In this document: positions 41,376 to 51,468 of the stretch, one piece after another
Numbering within the stretch: the stretch's first letter is position 1
Layout: the number at the start of each line of letters is the position of its first letter
Assembly (NCBI GenBank): GCA_900317975.1
Contig: ONIZ01000001.1
Span: 199,479 to 263,478, forward strand
DNA: 64,000 bases
Reading direction: 5' to 3'
From: an uncultured Bacillota bacterium
GTDB taxonomy: Bacteria > Bacillota_I > Bacilli_A > RF39 > UBA660
The notes under the pieces: model-generated
What the model saw: the letters and a program-made list of their open reading frames with translations, nothing else
Told to the model about the DNA's origin: nothing
Databases searched by the model: none
Made by a program: the position numbers and the translations under genes

Positions 41376-43775
41376 TTAAAATGATATTTTCAGTTTATTC
41401 ATTAAATTATATAGACCACTATTCATGTTATTAATATTTGTAAATGTACCGAGTTTTATATAATTGTAAATAGTATTAGTCTTAGAAATTAGTACAAATA
41501 TAAGTTTATTTCCCTTATAAAGAAGAATTTCTCCAGCATTTGCTTGTTTTGTTTGTTGTGAATTACTTATATCTGTAGATATTTTCTGTTGTAGTTCAAA
41601 TTCAAATCCAAAGTTTTCTATATTCTTTGTTGTACTTTCTAAAACATTATGTCCATTTTCGATGTAATCAAATAATGAATGTCCACCATCCGTATTTTCA
41701 ATTGTTATAGATTTAGTATTATTAATAGGTCCGTCTTGTGTATCTTTACCCTGATATGATGAATTGCTTCCATAGTTATAATCTATAGCAATATACTTAT
41801 TGAATATAGACTCATAATAATGATATGTGAAGTTCATAGGAGTATTTTGATCACCCCAAACCCTTTTAAATGTTCTATATTCATGTCTTGTCAAATAACT
41901 ATTTATATCAGAACCAGTAATATTGATTTGACCACTAAACTTACTAAGATTAATTCCAAGATAACTCATTTTTACTAAATGCTCAATATCATAATTATCT
42001 AATTGAATATTTGTAAGTATGGTGTTATTAATAAGTCCTGACTTAAGATATGAGATTTCAGATGATTCACCAACTTTTGTTTGAGTTGTCTTATTTTCTA
42101 ATGCAGTTATCCATGTATTGATAAATTCACTTACTAATTGATTACTTCCGCTTACATATTGAGATTGTGTCTTGTTTATTAATGTAAGATTGACAAGTTT
42201 TTCATTTGGAGTATAGTCAAATTGATCAATTGTAATGTTATCTAAGCTTATTGTATTGATATTCTCTGGTAATACAACATTTGTAAATGATTGGTTTGCT
42301 CGAGGTACAAATGTCTTTCTTGAAGAATTTGCAGCCTTAAATGATTCCAAATTTGTCAAATTATATAATGAGAAATCTCTTGCTAATTTTTTACAATTTG
42401 TTATGTCTATTTCTTTTAATGATCTTAAAGTTGTTATTCCATTTATGTATGCAATCTTACTTTCTTCTGTATGACTAAGATCAATTGATTCTATTTCTAT
42501 ATTTGATAGTTCTCTTTGCCAATTTGATTTTACTGTTTCATTTACATTTACTTGTTTGTTATAATTATGTATGAAATCGATTTTTTCAATTTTATTTGAA
42601 ATTCCTGACAAATCAAGTTTCTTTATTTTCTTTGGATTAATTATGTCAAATGTTTCATTATTTTCCAAACCTTCATTATTAATATTTGTAAATGTATGTT
42701 CTGTATCTGTCAACACATCTGTTCCAAAAACTTGATTTCTACCAGCTGTTACATTAAAATAGTCTTCTTCTATTGGTGTGATCTTTATTTCATCATTACT
42801 TTCTAATTTTTGATTTGTTATGAATTGAATAGTATTGTTATACCAGTTATTGTATTTACTGTCAAAGTTAATATATGCTATAAGTTTCTTTCTACCTAAT
42901 GATAAAGTATTTAATGTTAATTCAAGTTCTGTGTCAAGTTCATAAATGGAATAACATAAATTATCTTTATTATTGTCTAATACATCATTCAAAATAGTAT
43001 TTGTATTGTTTTCAAAGAATGTAAATATTCTTGGCTCTAAATAATTTACATCAGATACTGAGTATGTATATGCTGTTCTATAGTCAGTATATGCTGATCC
43101 TGGGATAGGATTATTAGGATCTGGATTACCAGCTTCATCGGTATGATATACATAAGATATAAATGGCTCTTCATAGCTTGTTACACTATACTTGTAGTCA
43201 ACATATTCACCAGAGAAGTCATATTCAACTACAATATCATTATTGCCAGCATCCTTTTCATTTACTGTATATTTTGTTCCAAGCTTATTGTATGGATAGT
43301 TCTTATGAGCATATGTAATGTCGTAGATCTCATTATTGTTCTTATAATATGCTTTCTTATTGAATGTCATTTCATTAGCATTCTGTAAGAGTTCATATAA
43401 TTTAGAAGTTGGAACAATATAAGTATTATTGAATACATTGTCTAAGTCATCTTCATAGTTGAAGTTAAAGGTGATGACGTTCTTTTCTATATCTATATCA
43501 ACCTTATTGTCTTTAAACTTATCCATATATGCAATAGTGCTCTTCATTATATCTCCAACGTTATCATAATGAGTCTCATTTTCAGTAAATATTGTATCTG
43601 AACGCATATATGACCAATAATAGTCATTATCTGTAGTTCTTGTCAAATATCCAAATATTTCATTGAAATGACCTACCTCTCTATTTTCCAAAGCACTACC
43701 AGCATCTTCTGCATATTCTCCAGAATATATTGTAATATTTGGTAATTTTGAAACAGTTATTACTTTATTATTCAT
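41376..43775 (-). CDS. Tail-fibre/adhesin-like protein with leucine-rich-repeat-like region
   Basis: 799 residues, Asn/Thr/Tyr-rich. The N-terminal half is strand-rich with IDIEKNVITFNFNYEDDLDN and acidic loops. About residues 370-560 show irregular LRR-like strands (KIKKLDLSGISNKIEKIDFI, LRSLKEIDITNCKKLA, LTNLESFKAAN, NTISLDNITIDQFD). The rest is beta-rich to the C terminus. No signal peptide. Placed at the end of the tail-fibre operon, so receptor binding is likely. Unlike the short repeat family, it has no MKKL leader. Confidence 0.65.
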   Translation of the reverse strand: MNNKVITVSKLPNITIYSGEYAEDAGSALENREVGHFNEIFGYLTRTTDNDYYWSYMRSDTIFTENETHYDNVGDIMKSTIAYMDKFKDNKVDIDIEKNVITFNFNYEDDLDNVFNNTYIVPTSKLYELLQNANEMTFNKKAYYKNNNEIYDITYAHKNYPYNKLGTKYTVNEKDAGNNDIVVEYDFSGEYVDYKYSVTSYEEPFISYVYHTDEAGNPDPNNPIPGSAYTDYRTAYTYSVSDVNYLEPRIFTFFENNTNTILNDVLDNNKDNLCYSIYELDTELELTLNTLSLGRKKLIAYINFDSKYNNWYNNTIQFITNQKLESNDEIKITPIEEDYFNVTAGRNQVFGTDVLTDTEHTFTNINNEGLENNETFDIINPKKIKKLDLSGISNKIEKIDFIHNYNKQVNVNETVKSNWQRELSNIEIESIDLSHTEESKIAYINGITTLRSLKEIDITNCKKLARDFSLYNLTNLESFKAANSSRKTFVPRANQSFTNVVLPENINTISLDNITIDQFDYTPNEKLVNLTLINKTQSQYVSGSNQLVSEFINTWITALENKTTQTKVGESSEISYLKSGLINNTILTNIQLDNYDIEHLVKMSYLGINLSKFSGQINITGSDINSYLTRHEYRTFKRVWGDQNTPMNFTYHYYESIFNKYIAIDYNYGSNSSYQGKDTQDGPINNTKSITIENTDGGHSLFDYIENGHNVLESTTKNIENFGFEFELQQKISTDISNSQQTKQANAGEILLYKGNKLIFVLISKTNTIYNYIKLGTFTNINNMNSGLYNLMNKLKISF

Positions 43776-43810
43776 AGTTTATCTATATATTAAACTTTAT
43801 TTTTAGCGAA

Positions 43811-46800
43811 TTATATAATGATTACAGGACATTCTTTAGATAACTTACCGTTATTCACTTTACTTATTGTTGATACTATGATCTTTGTTTCTCCACGTTT
43901 CAATGGAGTAATGATACCATTTTCAGAATCTATACTTAATATTGTAGGATCCTCAACTTCAAATTTGATCTTCTGATAAGTTGTGTCATCAGGATATACT
44001 GAAGCAATAAGTGTATATGTATCATTTTCAAGATCAATTGTTATTTGTTCATCTGCTAACAATAGTTCTTCACTACTCATCATAGCATTTATTGTTATAT
44101 TAGATACTACACCACCATTATCATTTGCCATAGCGTATAGTTTGAATTGACCTGCATTGTTTTCATTCAGTTTCAATATCATTGATCCATCAGTACCGGT
44201 TTCCACAGTAGCAATATTAGAATCAGATGTATACCATACAAGATTTTCTACCAAGCTCTTTTCATTGATATTATATACAATTGCATCAGCTGTATCTAAT
44301 TGATCTGAATATACTATTCTATACTCATTTCCGCTATATAGATAAGTTATATTGTTCTTTATAGATATTGATTCTATAAGTATGATTGAACGTACTGTTA
44401 TTGTTGTTGTAACACCGGAACCATCAGTTGCACTTACTGTGATTGTTGCTGTTCCATTTCCTATTGCTGTTATCAAACCATTTTCATCAACTGTTGCTAT
44501 AGCAGGAGCATCTGTTTCATAGATCAATTCTTTATTGAATGCGTCATTATTGACAGTTGCCGTAATCTGGAATGTATCACCTTTGTCTAATGAAACATTG
44601 TTTGAATTAAGTTGAATATTTGATACAGGTACTTTTACATTATAATGAATGATCTTTCTGAAGTTGTCTTCATCATTTTCATGATCCATTGCTTTTACTA
44701 TAATTGTACCAGTATTCTGTTCTTCATTATATCTATTTATATTGACAAATCCATTTATATCATCTCCAGTTACATTACCAATTTGTCTATAACCATAATT
44801 GTTGTTATCACCAAAGTCCCATGACAATATCTTATGTGTAGCATTTTCTGGGATGATCTTTGGTTCAATTGTCTTAATATGTCCAACTAATATATCTATA
44901 TTGTCTTCAACTTCAATATCACTTATTGCTGTTTCAATATGAATATTGACTACAAATGATGTATCTGATGAAGCACCAAGTAATGTTGCCTGAAGTTCTG
45001 TCTCACCCTCATTCAAAAGTCTTATCTTAATAGGAGCATTGTCTGTTACTTTATAATGAGATATATATTTGACATGTTTTTCTTCTACTATCTCAACATA
45101 TCTATTAGCTGATTGTGTCAATGACTTGTCTATAAATGCTTCATATCTGTTACCAACTTTTGCATCTAATTGAATATAGTAGAATTCAGAATTATTCAAT
45201 GTTGTAAGTTTCAATACATTGTCATCTATAGTAACATTATATTCTATATCTTTACTTACTTCCTCTTCTTCATCCACATATACATATACATTTGTATTGA
45301 ATGCTCTAGTATGATCATTATTATATTTTTCTACATCTTTTGTTTCAACATATTCATCAATGTCCTTGTCCCAAATATAATATCTGCATGGAAGAGTTTC
45401 AGTATCTTCTGCTACTATTTCTGCCAAGTTCTCATTCATTATTGTCCATTCAATTCGTTTATCTGTTGAAGTTGCTGGATATACAATAGGATTAACGGTA
45501 AATTCTCTGTCTTTGAATGAATTGATTGAACTAATCCAAGTATCATTGTCATCTATTGTGAATGATATTGATGATGACCATGTAATAACATTTATATGAA
45601 GTTCAGTATAGAGTTCTGTATTATCCTGATTCTCTAACCAACCCTTAGTATAGATCTTAACAACTGTATCATCAACATTCTCCTTGATTGCCATGATTCT
45701 ACCATCTTCAAATACTTTAATGACATCTTCATCATATTCAATGAATATAGAATCATTATTATAGTTAAGCGGCAATATATGTACTGGAACTTTGATTGCT
45801 TTGTTGACTGGTAGTCTGACATAGTTTGGTGAAATAGAGATATGAGTAATAGGAATATCAATAACAATGACTTCTTCTTCACTTCTTTGATTTCTCTCTT
45901 CCTTATAGTCATCTGGATCAACAACCTGTTCATTTAATATAATTGATGTCTCATCTTCATCTGTAGTAAACTGTAAGTTAAGCCATGTAGGATGTGTCAT
46001 CAATGTATATTCCCAGTGTGATGAAGCAATTTCTCCAGTTATAGGATCAAATTCCTGTACAAGATGTCTTATAGCATATGTGTTGTTATTGTCTGGATCT
46101 TTGTAATAGTCATCCCAAATATCAAATGGCTTATATGTTGTTGTCATATATTTAGGATGATCTACATTTTCATCTGCATCATATGTAGCTTTATCAACTT
46201 CTTCAAAGCTATCACCTTCTTCATGTTGAACCCATATCCAATAATGCTTTACTTCTGTAGTAAGCTCAAAGATATCATTATGTTGTTCATCTTCACCAAC
46301 TTTTATGAAGTATTCATCTTCATCTTCATCTTCATATGTCCAATATTTTACATAAGTGACATGTTCATGATCATCTTGATATAATATCTGAGTATTCTCT
46401 TTGTTTGAATTGAATTCAAGATTAAGAAATATTGGCTCATTGAATAATAACTGGTATTCATCATCTGTCATAAATACTTCATTTATTGAATGGATAAGAT
46501 CTCTTAATAGCTTACCACAATAGGCACTCCATGCTTTGACATCACCACCTTGTTCGGTTCCTGTCTCATTATTATTGACAATAGTGAAGACACCCTTTAT
46601 GCTTGTATTGTCAGCTCTTTCAATTGCTTTAGCTCCAGATGCACCTTCTAAACCTTTGTCACCCTTATCACCTTGTGGACCAGCATCACCTCTAGATCCA
46701 CTTGAGAATATAAGTGTTGTCTTATTACCATCATCAAAGTAGATATCAACATTATTGATTTTCTTGTCTGTACTTTCATAGATAGAAGAGACAATACCCT

Positions 46801-46936
46801 TAATACTGGTTTCTTTGATTTGACTTAAGTTTATAGAATAGTTATCTCCATTGACTGCTATAATTAGTTTTGCATCTCTAATGTTATTCGCACTTAGCAA
46901 CGGAAAATCAGATAGTTTCTTTACTTCAGTTATCAT
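43811..46936 (-). CDS. Tail adhesin with collagen-like segment and Ig-like (Big_2) domains
   Basis: 1041 residues. The N-terminal 60 residues (VKKLSDFPLLSANNIRDAKL…YSINLSQIK) resemble those of the protein at 47137 and probably attach to the tail. A short collagen-like run GPQGDKGDKGLEG lies near residue 85. The C-terminal half has several bacterial Ig-like units, such as VSNIQLNSNNVSLDKGDTFQ…ATVDENGLITAIGNGTATIT and a last one with YTLIASVYPDDTTYQ and ITPLKRGETKIIV. Such domains bind surface glycans or proteins. A receptor-binding fibre is the best reading. Confidence 0.75.
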   Translation of the reverse strand: MITEVKKLSDFPLLSANNIRDAKLIIAVNGDNYSINLSQIKETSIKGIVSSIYESTDKKINNVDIYFDDGNKTTLIFSSGSRGDAGPQGDKGDKGLEGASGAKAIERADNTSIKGVFTIVNNNETGTEQGGDVKAWSAYCGKLLRDLIHSINEVFMTDDEYQLLFNEPIFLNLEFNSNKENTQILYQDDHEHVTYVKYWTYEDEDEDEYFIKVGEDEQHNDIFELTTEVKHYWIWVQHEEGDSFEEVDKATYDADENVDHPKYMTTTYKPFDIWDDYYKDPDNNNTYAIRHLVQEFDPITGEIASSHWEYTLMTHPTWLNLQFTTDEDETSIILNEQVVDPDDYKEERNQRSEEEVIVIDIPITHISISPNYVRLPVNKAIKVPVHILPLNYNNDSIFIEYDEDVIKVFEDGRIMAIKENVDDTVVKIYTKGWLENQDNTELYTELHINVITWSSSISFTIDDNDTWISSINSFKDREFTVNPIVYPATSTDKRIEWTIMNENLAEIVAEDTETLPCRYYIWDKDIDEYVETKDVEKYNNDHTRAFNTNVYVYVDEEEEVSKDIEYNVTIDDNVLKLTTLNNSEFYYIQLDAKVGNRYEAFIDKSLTQSANRYVEIVEEKHVKYISHYKVTDNAPIKIRLLNEGETELQATLLGASSDTSFVVNIHIETAISDIEVEDNIDILVGHIKTIEPKIIPENATHKILSWDFGDNNNYGYRQIGNVTGDDINGFVNINRYNEEQNTGTIIVKAMDHENDEDNFRKIIHYNVKVPVSNIQLNSNNVSLDKGDTFQITATVNNDAFNKELIYETDAPAIATVDENGLITAIGNGTATITVSATDGSGVTTTITVRSIILIESISIKNNITYLYSGNEYRIVYSDQLDTADAIVYNINEKSLVENLVWYTSDSNIATVETGTDGSMILKLNENNAGQFKLYAMANDNGGVVSNITINAMMSSEELLLADEQITIDLENDTYTLIASVYPDDTTYQKIKFEVEDPTILSIDSENGIITPLKRGETKIIVSTISKVNNGKLSKECPVIII

Positions 46937-46959
46937 ATTGTAATTATATATATCTTAAA

Positions 46960-47133
46960 TTAATTTTTCCAAGCATCTGTATTTGACCATGGTTTATCAT
47001 TAATCCAATAACCACGACCAAAACAACTTCTAATATATTGCCAAATAAGTCTAGCGCCTTGATAGACAGCAGCAATATTCTTGTTTTCTTTAAGAATTGT
47101 TGTAATTCTTTTGTTATCTACATATAGTGCCAT
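46960..47133 (-). CDS. 57-residue tail-associated peptide (Bacteroidales-phage type)
   Basis: Reverse-strand frame from ATG 47133 to TAA 46960: MALYVDNKRITTILKENKNI, AAVYQGARLIWQYIRSCFGR, then GYWINDKPWSNTDAWKN. The A-V-Y-x-G-x-R-L-I-W and S-C-F-G-x-G-x-W-I-N-D-x-P-W-x-N-x-D-A-W pattern is one I associate with Bacteroidales phage tail proteins. It sits 3 nt from the collagen-like gene and 23 nt before the adhesin. Confidence 0.65.
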   Translation of the reverse strand: MALYVDNKRITTILKENKNIAAVYQGARLIWQYIRSCFGRGYWINDKPWSNTDAWKN

Positions 47134-47136
47134 ATC

Positions 47137-47676
47137 TTATTCTTCAAATATGAAATATTTCGTATCATTGTCAATCTTACCGCTATTCAATAGAGCATCA
47201 TATTCATCTTGTGAACGTAGATATACTTCTTTAAGTTTATTTACCTGAGTATAAAGCTCTTTACCAGCAGCTGCACTTAATATAAGTTCTGTAAGTTCAG
47301 CTTCTGAATAGTTATTAAGTTCTAAGTAATTGACAATCTTTTGTTCAATAAGATCACTTTGCTGATCATATATTGCAATACCTGTCTCACCCGGATCTCC
47401 TTGGTCTCCCTTTTCTCCCTTAGGACCTTGAGAACCCTTTAGACCATTATAGATGTGGAAAGTAGTTGTTGATCCATTGGATGTAGTAATAGTAACAGGA
47501 TTGTCTGCGCCATCACCTTCATTTCTTACCTGATCAATACTTCTTAAGACATTTCCAATCAAAAACTGTGTAGGTATCTTATATGATTTTCCTTTATATG
47601 AAACTAACAAATATTCTTCACCAGTTAGTTCACTTAATGATTTTAACGATGATATCTTTTTACCATTTATTGCCAT
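47137..47676 (-). CDS. Short collagen-like tail-fibre protein
   Basis: 179 residues. N-terminal attachment-like region (ISSLKSLSELTGEEYLLVSY), a collagen-like run GSQGPKGEKGDQGDPGETG (about residues 80-98), then a helical C terminus ending KYFIFEE. Gly-X-Y runs are common trimerising elements in tail fibres. First part of the operon leading to the adhesin genes. Confidence 0.75.
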   Translation of the reverse strand: MAINGKKISSLKSLSELTGEEYLLVSYKGKSYKIPTQFLIGNVLRSIDQVRNEGDGADNPVTITTSNGSTTTFHIYNGLKGSQGPKGEKGDQGDPGETGIAIYDQQSDLIEQKIVNYLELNNYSEAELTELILSAAAGKELYTQVNKLKEVYLRSQDEYDALLNSGKIDNDTKYFIFEE

Positions 47677-47723
47677 ATCTTAATCCTTTATATAATTTGA
47701 TTTTAGTCTCTTTAATTATGTTC

Positions 47724-47897
47724 TTAATATTCTGATATTAAATATACAGTTCCTGCCTCATCCATAATTGGTTCTCTCTTTTCTGTCAAAAGTAAGACAT
47801 AATCACTGAAATTCTCATTGATGTATTCTTCAAACTCATTAGTAATTTCACTTGTTTGAGCTTTATTATCATCTATAAAGATGTATAGTTTTTTCAT
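47724..47897 (-). CDS. 57-residue acidic hypothetical protein
   Basis: Reverse-strand frame from ATG 47897 to TAA 47724: MKKLYIFIDDNKAQTSEITN, then EFEEYINENFSDYVLLLTEK, ending YLISEY. The N terminus resembles MKKL but lacks Glu10 (Asp10). A late-type box lies 25 nt upstream. It leads the tail-fibre operon. Confidence 0.6.
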   Translation of the reverse strand: MKKLYIFIDDNKAQTSEITNEFEEYINENFSDYVLLLTEKREPIMDEAGTVYLISEY

Positions 47898-47921
47898 TAT
47901 CAGAAATTATCATATATTTTA

Positions 47922-47932
47922 ATTAAAAATAA
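47922..47932 (-). promoter_or_regulatory. Candidate late-type promoter box TTATTTTTAAT
   Basis: Exact 11-mer on the minus strand, 25 nt before the start at 47897, heading the tail-fibre operon. Confidence 0.55.
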
Positions 47933-47940
47933 AACTTAAC

Positions 47941-48312
47941 ATGAACTATTTTATATATAAAAATATTATAATTTTTACTATGAATTTTGAATCAACAGAT
48001 ACTGGATTTGATGATTATAGTTATGTATCATATGTAAATAGTGAGATAAAATATTCTGATTCTATCTTCTTTGAAAATATTGTAGATAATATTGAAGAAT
48101 ATGATGAACTTACCATTGATGACATTATTGAAAACATACCCAAGACAATAAATGAGAAATATGATCTAAACATAATATATGACAGAATATTGAATAAATG
48201 GAAAGTTGGTTATTTCTATAGATCAAAATTCTTACATGTAATATTTGATTATGATTTACATACTGCTTTAATAAAACTTAATAATGAAATAAAAGATGAA
48301 GAAAACAAGTGA
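47941..48312 (+). CDS. Hypothetical acidic protein upstream of the sigma-factor operon
   Basis: 123 residues from ATG 47941; an internal ATG at 47980 (MNFESTDTGFDDYSY) may be the true start because the first 13 residues are unusually hydrophobic. Acidic, with TIDDIIENIPKTINEKYDLN. The end overlaps the next gene by 17 nt. No family recognised. Confidence 0.55.
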   Translation: MNYFIYKNIIIFTMNFESTDTGFDDYSYVSYVNSEIKYSDSIFFENIVDNIEEYDELTIDDIIENIPKTINEKYDLNIIYDRILNKWKVGYFYRSKFLHVIFDYDLHTALIKLNNEIKDEENK

Positions 48313-48859
48313 AATCAGGATCTATCAATTTCAAGATGATACATCCACAAAACTTATAGCAAAACTATGTAGTACAGAACCGCATAACAAAATATTCAAA
48401 GATATTAATAGTATTATCAAAAGATATCGGTATAATATTGATGATATGATTTCTAAAATAACAGATAGTTTTGATAATACAACAGATGCATCTTCAATAG
48501 ACTACATGCATTATATATATATCTATGACAAATTTGGATATATAACATATACTGTCACAAATATATATGATGTATTGATAGATTACAAAAAGATCATTAT
48601 AAATAGAAATAATGCTGGTAATTGTATTGATGACTTTATTGATAGGGGAGTATATCCTATTATTGAATCTATTGAAAGATTTTGTGATGACATCAATGGA
48701 AGAATAAATGAAAGAACAAACAATAATGAATATCACCAGACAAGTTGTTATGAATATGATTTTAGACAAATTGTAAATATAAAACAACTTGCAGAAAAAT
48801 TAATAAGAAATTGTGACAAACAACTAGAGGCTATATCAGAAAAATATACAAAAATGTAG
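48296..48859 (+). CDS. 187-residue hypothetical protein
   Basis: MKKTSEIRIYQFQDDTSTKL at the start; helical segments with DDMISKITDSFDNTTDA and a C-terminal helix (NIKQLAEKLIRNCDKQLEAI). The first residues are not the capsid-type leader. Function unknown; overlaps the preceding gene. Confidence 0.6.
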   Translation: MKKTSEIRIYQFQDDTSTKLIAKLCSTEPHNKIFKDINSIIKRYRYNIDDMISKITDSFDNTTDASSIDYMHYIYIYDKFGYITYTVTNIYDVLIDYKKIIINRNNAGNCIDDFIDRGVYPIIESIERFCDDINGRINERTNNNEYHQTSCYEYDFRQIVNIKQLAEKLIRNCDKQLEAISEKYTKM

Positions 48860-48909
48860 AAAAATATTAAAATTTTTTAAAATTTATTAAAATTTATTTT
48901 TTTATTAAA

Positions 48910-48923
48910 CTATATTATATAAT
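48910..48923 (+). promoter_or_regulatory. Candidate early-type promoter box CTATATTATATAAT
   Basis: 35 nt before the sigma-factor GTG. A short hairpin, CCCCT (48930-48934) with AGGGG near 48949, brackets the Shine-Dalgarno-like AGGGG and might control translation. Confidence 0.4.
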
Positions 48924-48957
48924 AGAGCCCCTATAAATATATGAATGAAGGGGAATT

Positions 48958-50196
48958 GTGGCAAGAGTTATTAATAATCTATGTAAGACAAATCAAGCAA
49001 AAGTAGACAAATGGCTTCAAAAATTCAATAAGCAAAATAATATATCTCAAGATGATTATAATTATTTATCATTATTATTGAATTCTATTATTAAAAAAGA
49101 TTCTTATTCATTAAAAGAATGTTCTGAAAAAAATATTGTTGAGTATTATCTATCTCATCTTACAAACAATAATGAGTCAATATTAGACAACTTATATGAC
49201 AAAGACTATTGGGATAATATAAAGAAGAAAGTAAGAACAAAACTTGCAATAAAATACACAGGGAACAAAACATTTGATAACAACATTGATATTTATTTCA
49301 ATGAAGTAAAAGCCGAATATATAAAGACACCATTTAATGAATCCGATAATTTAGAGTTTACGGAAGAAAATTATGATGTGTTTATAAAGAACAATCTTAA
49401 ATTAGTTATTGAATGCGCAAAGAGATATCAGAATCTTGGATTGTCATTTGAAGATCTTATACAAGCAGGAAATGAAGGCTTATTGAAATGCCTCAAGAAA
49501 TATAAGAAGAACAAAGCAAATCTTAGAGTAACAATGCTTGATCTTCTTGAAGAATCTGAATTGAATTCATTTACATATTCACAAGCAATTGATCTAGTAA
49601 AGAATGCCTTTTCATATTCTAAGAATCTAGATTCAACATTAAGTAAGATACCATCAAATGGATTTAAGACAAAAATTGAATTTGAAGAGTGGATAAAGAC
49701 AAATATCAAACCTGCATCATTTGCTTCCGTTGCGTTTATGTGGATCAGAGCATATATAATAATTGAACTAAATAGTGTTGGTAATATCATTCATGTTCCT
49801 CAATCAGCCCAAAAGAATGGAGAATCATTAGCAAACATAATTAGATTAGATAGTATAAATCCCCATACGGATGATTGCTATCATGATAACCAGACATCAA
49901 AGATAACTGAGGAAGAATTCATTACGGATGATGAGAACTTAGAGAACATTGAAAAACAAAACATATTCAAAGATCTTATTGAGAATGTATTATATAAATT
50001 GTCTTCTTTAGATAGACGAATAATAAAGAAAAAATATGGAATAGGATGTCCTTATGAGTTGTCTATAAATGATATAGCAGAACAGGAAAATCTCTCAGTA
50101 AATAAAGTCAAATATATTATCAATAATGCTCTCAAACAAATATATGCTAATATTCCTGCAAGAGACAAAGAAACAATCAAAAATTTATTAGGGTAG
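48958..50196 (+). CDS. Sigma-70 family factor with an insertion in region 2
   Basis: 412 residues, GTG start after AGGGGAATT. Region 2.1-2.2 at about 144-185 (NLKLVIECAKRYQNLGLSFE, DLIQAGNEGLLKCLKKYK). A ~70-residue insertion follows, then region 2.3-2.4 (FASVAFMWIRAYIIIELNSV) and HVPQSAQ where bacterial factors have R-x-P-x-H. Region 4 is near 347-395 (LSSLDRRIIKKKYGIG…LSINDIAEQENLSVNKVKYI). It likely redirects host RNA polymerase to a phage promoter class, possibly the late TTATTTTTAAT boxes (inference). The N-terminal 140 residues are not recognised. Confidence 0.82.
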   Translation: MARVINNLCKTNQAKVDKWLQKFNKQNNISQDDYNYLSLLLNSIIKKDSYSLKECSEKNIVEYYLSHLTNNNESILDNLYDKDYWDNIKKKVRTKLAIKYTGNKTFDNNIDIYFNEVKAEYIKTPFNESDNLEFTEENYDVFIKNNLKLVIECAKRYQNLGLSFEDLIQAGNEGLLKCLKKYKKNKANLRVTMLDLLEESELNSFTYSQAIDLVKNAFSYSKNLDSTLSKIPSNGFKTKIEFEEWIKTNIKPASFASVAFMWIRAYIIIELNSVGNIIHVPQSAQKNGESLANIIRLDSINPHTDDCYHDNQTSKITEEEFITDDENLENIEKQNIFKDLIENVLYKLSSLDRRIIKKKYGIGCPYELSINDIAEQENLSVNKVKYIINNALKQIYANIPARDKETIKNLLG

Positions 50197-50200
50197 AAAC

Positions 50201-50833
50201 ATGACAAAACGAGAATATAGTCTATTCAAAAATCATCTTAATATAGTAATAGATACAAAACAACATTTCAATTTCAATATAATATCTGATGAAAAAGGAA
50301 AATATGCATCACTCATAATAAAACTATTCATCATATCATTCTATATTGATCTTCCATTTAACATAAAAGCAACTAACAAATATGGTATTGGCTTTGATTC
50401 ATATAATACAAGATGGTGGCCAGATTTCTTCTTCTTTAATTTTGGAAAGAAATCATTCATCTCTCATCTTGTATCTTATCATCGACAATATAATAGATAT
50501 TATGAGACACGAATGATGAAGGAAATGCATTTGAAAGATATAAAGAAAAACAATAAGACAAAGAATTCTTTCAAATATAACTCTATAATAAAAGCAAAGA
50601 ATAATAGAAAGTTCAATGTGTTATATTATAGAGAACACCATATCTATAAACATAAACTATTCAAATGGTGGTTAAACTATGACACAATACATAATTTAGT
50701 GTTATCTGTAGAATTTGTTGATGACCATGGAAATATAAAAAGAACAAAATCTATAATTGTGGATAATCCTGAAGAACCAATTCAAGATTCATTTCAGACA
50801 TTTTTATCTATAAATAACTATACAATTGTATAA
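50201..50833 (+). CDS. Basic hypothetical protein co-transcribed with the sigma factor
   Basis: 210 residues, strongly basic and aromatic (KFNVLYYREHHIYKHKLFKW and YNTRWWPDFFFFNFGKKSFI). Four nt after the sigma gene stop, so probably in the same operon. The high charge suggests nucleic-acid or polymerase binding. No family recognised. Confidence 0.6.
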   Translation: MTKREYSLFKNHLNIVIDTKQHFNFNIISDEKGKYASLIIKLFIISFYIDLPFNIKATNKYGIGFDSYNTRWWPDFFFFNFGKKSFISHLVSYHRQYNRYYETRMMKEMHLKDIKKNNKTKNSFKYNSIIKAKNNRKFNVLYYREHHIYKHKLFKWWLNYDTIHNLVLSVEFVDDHGNIKRTKSIIVDNPEEPIQDSFQTFLSINNYTIV

Positions 50834-50860
50834 TATTTGTTCCTTTTCTATTATAATAAC

Positions 50861-51463
50861 TTATTCTTTATACCATGCTGGTGGATTTTTTTCTAATGGA
50901 GATCTATAAAACATTTCTCGCATATTATCAACATTACTTACATCCCAATGAGATAAATCATAATTAAAATTTTCACATATATAAAACATACATTCCATAT
51001 TTTTAACCTTACTCACATCCCATTTAGATATATCTCTATTAAATTTAGATTGACAAAACATATAATCCATACCTCTAACATGACTTACATTCCATTGAGA
51101 TATATCTCCATTGAATTGAGAATCCATAAACATAGCTCTCATATTTGTAACATTACTAACATCCCATTCTGATATGTCTCCATTAAATTTAGAATATTCA
51201 AACATAGCAAACATAGTTTCAACATTACTTACATCCCATCCAGATATGTCTCCATTAAATTTAGAAAAATAAAATACTTCTGACATATCAGTAATTTCAG
51301 ATGTATCTATATCATTTAGATTAGCCTTATTACCTCTTTCTTTAATTAATTCCTTTACTAATTTTATTAGTTCATCTTTTGTCTTAGGATAATAATGATA
51401 TGACTTAAGATTGTCTTTTGATATTCTGAATTTCTCTGTTATAAACTGGTTTAATTTTTTCAT
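50861..51463 (-). CDS. BspA-like (DUF285) repeat protein, five units
   Basis: 200 residues, last gene of array 3. Leader variant RISKDN. Units 3-4 (QWNVSHVRGMDYMFCQSKFN) are almost the same as units 5-6 of the gene at 52285, two genes upstream. The final unit has an inserted CEN (ICENFNYDLSHWD). Only 5 nt from the upstream gene. Confidence 0.86.
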   Translation of the reverse strand: MKKLNQFITEKFRISKDNLKSYHYYPKTKDELIKLVKELIKERGNKANLNDIDTSEITDMSEVFYFSKFNGDISGWDVSNVETMFAMFEYSKFNGDISEWDVSNVTNMRAMFMDSQFNGDISQWNVSHVRGMDYMFCQSKFNRDISKWDVSKVKNMECMFYICENFNYDLSHWDVSNVDNMREMFYRSPLEKNPPAWYKE

Positions 51464-51468
51464 ATATA

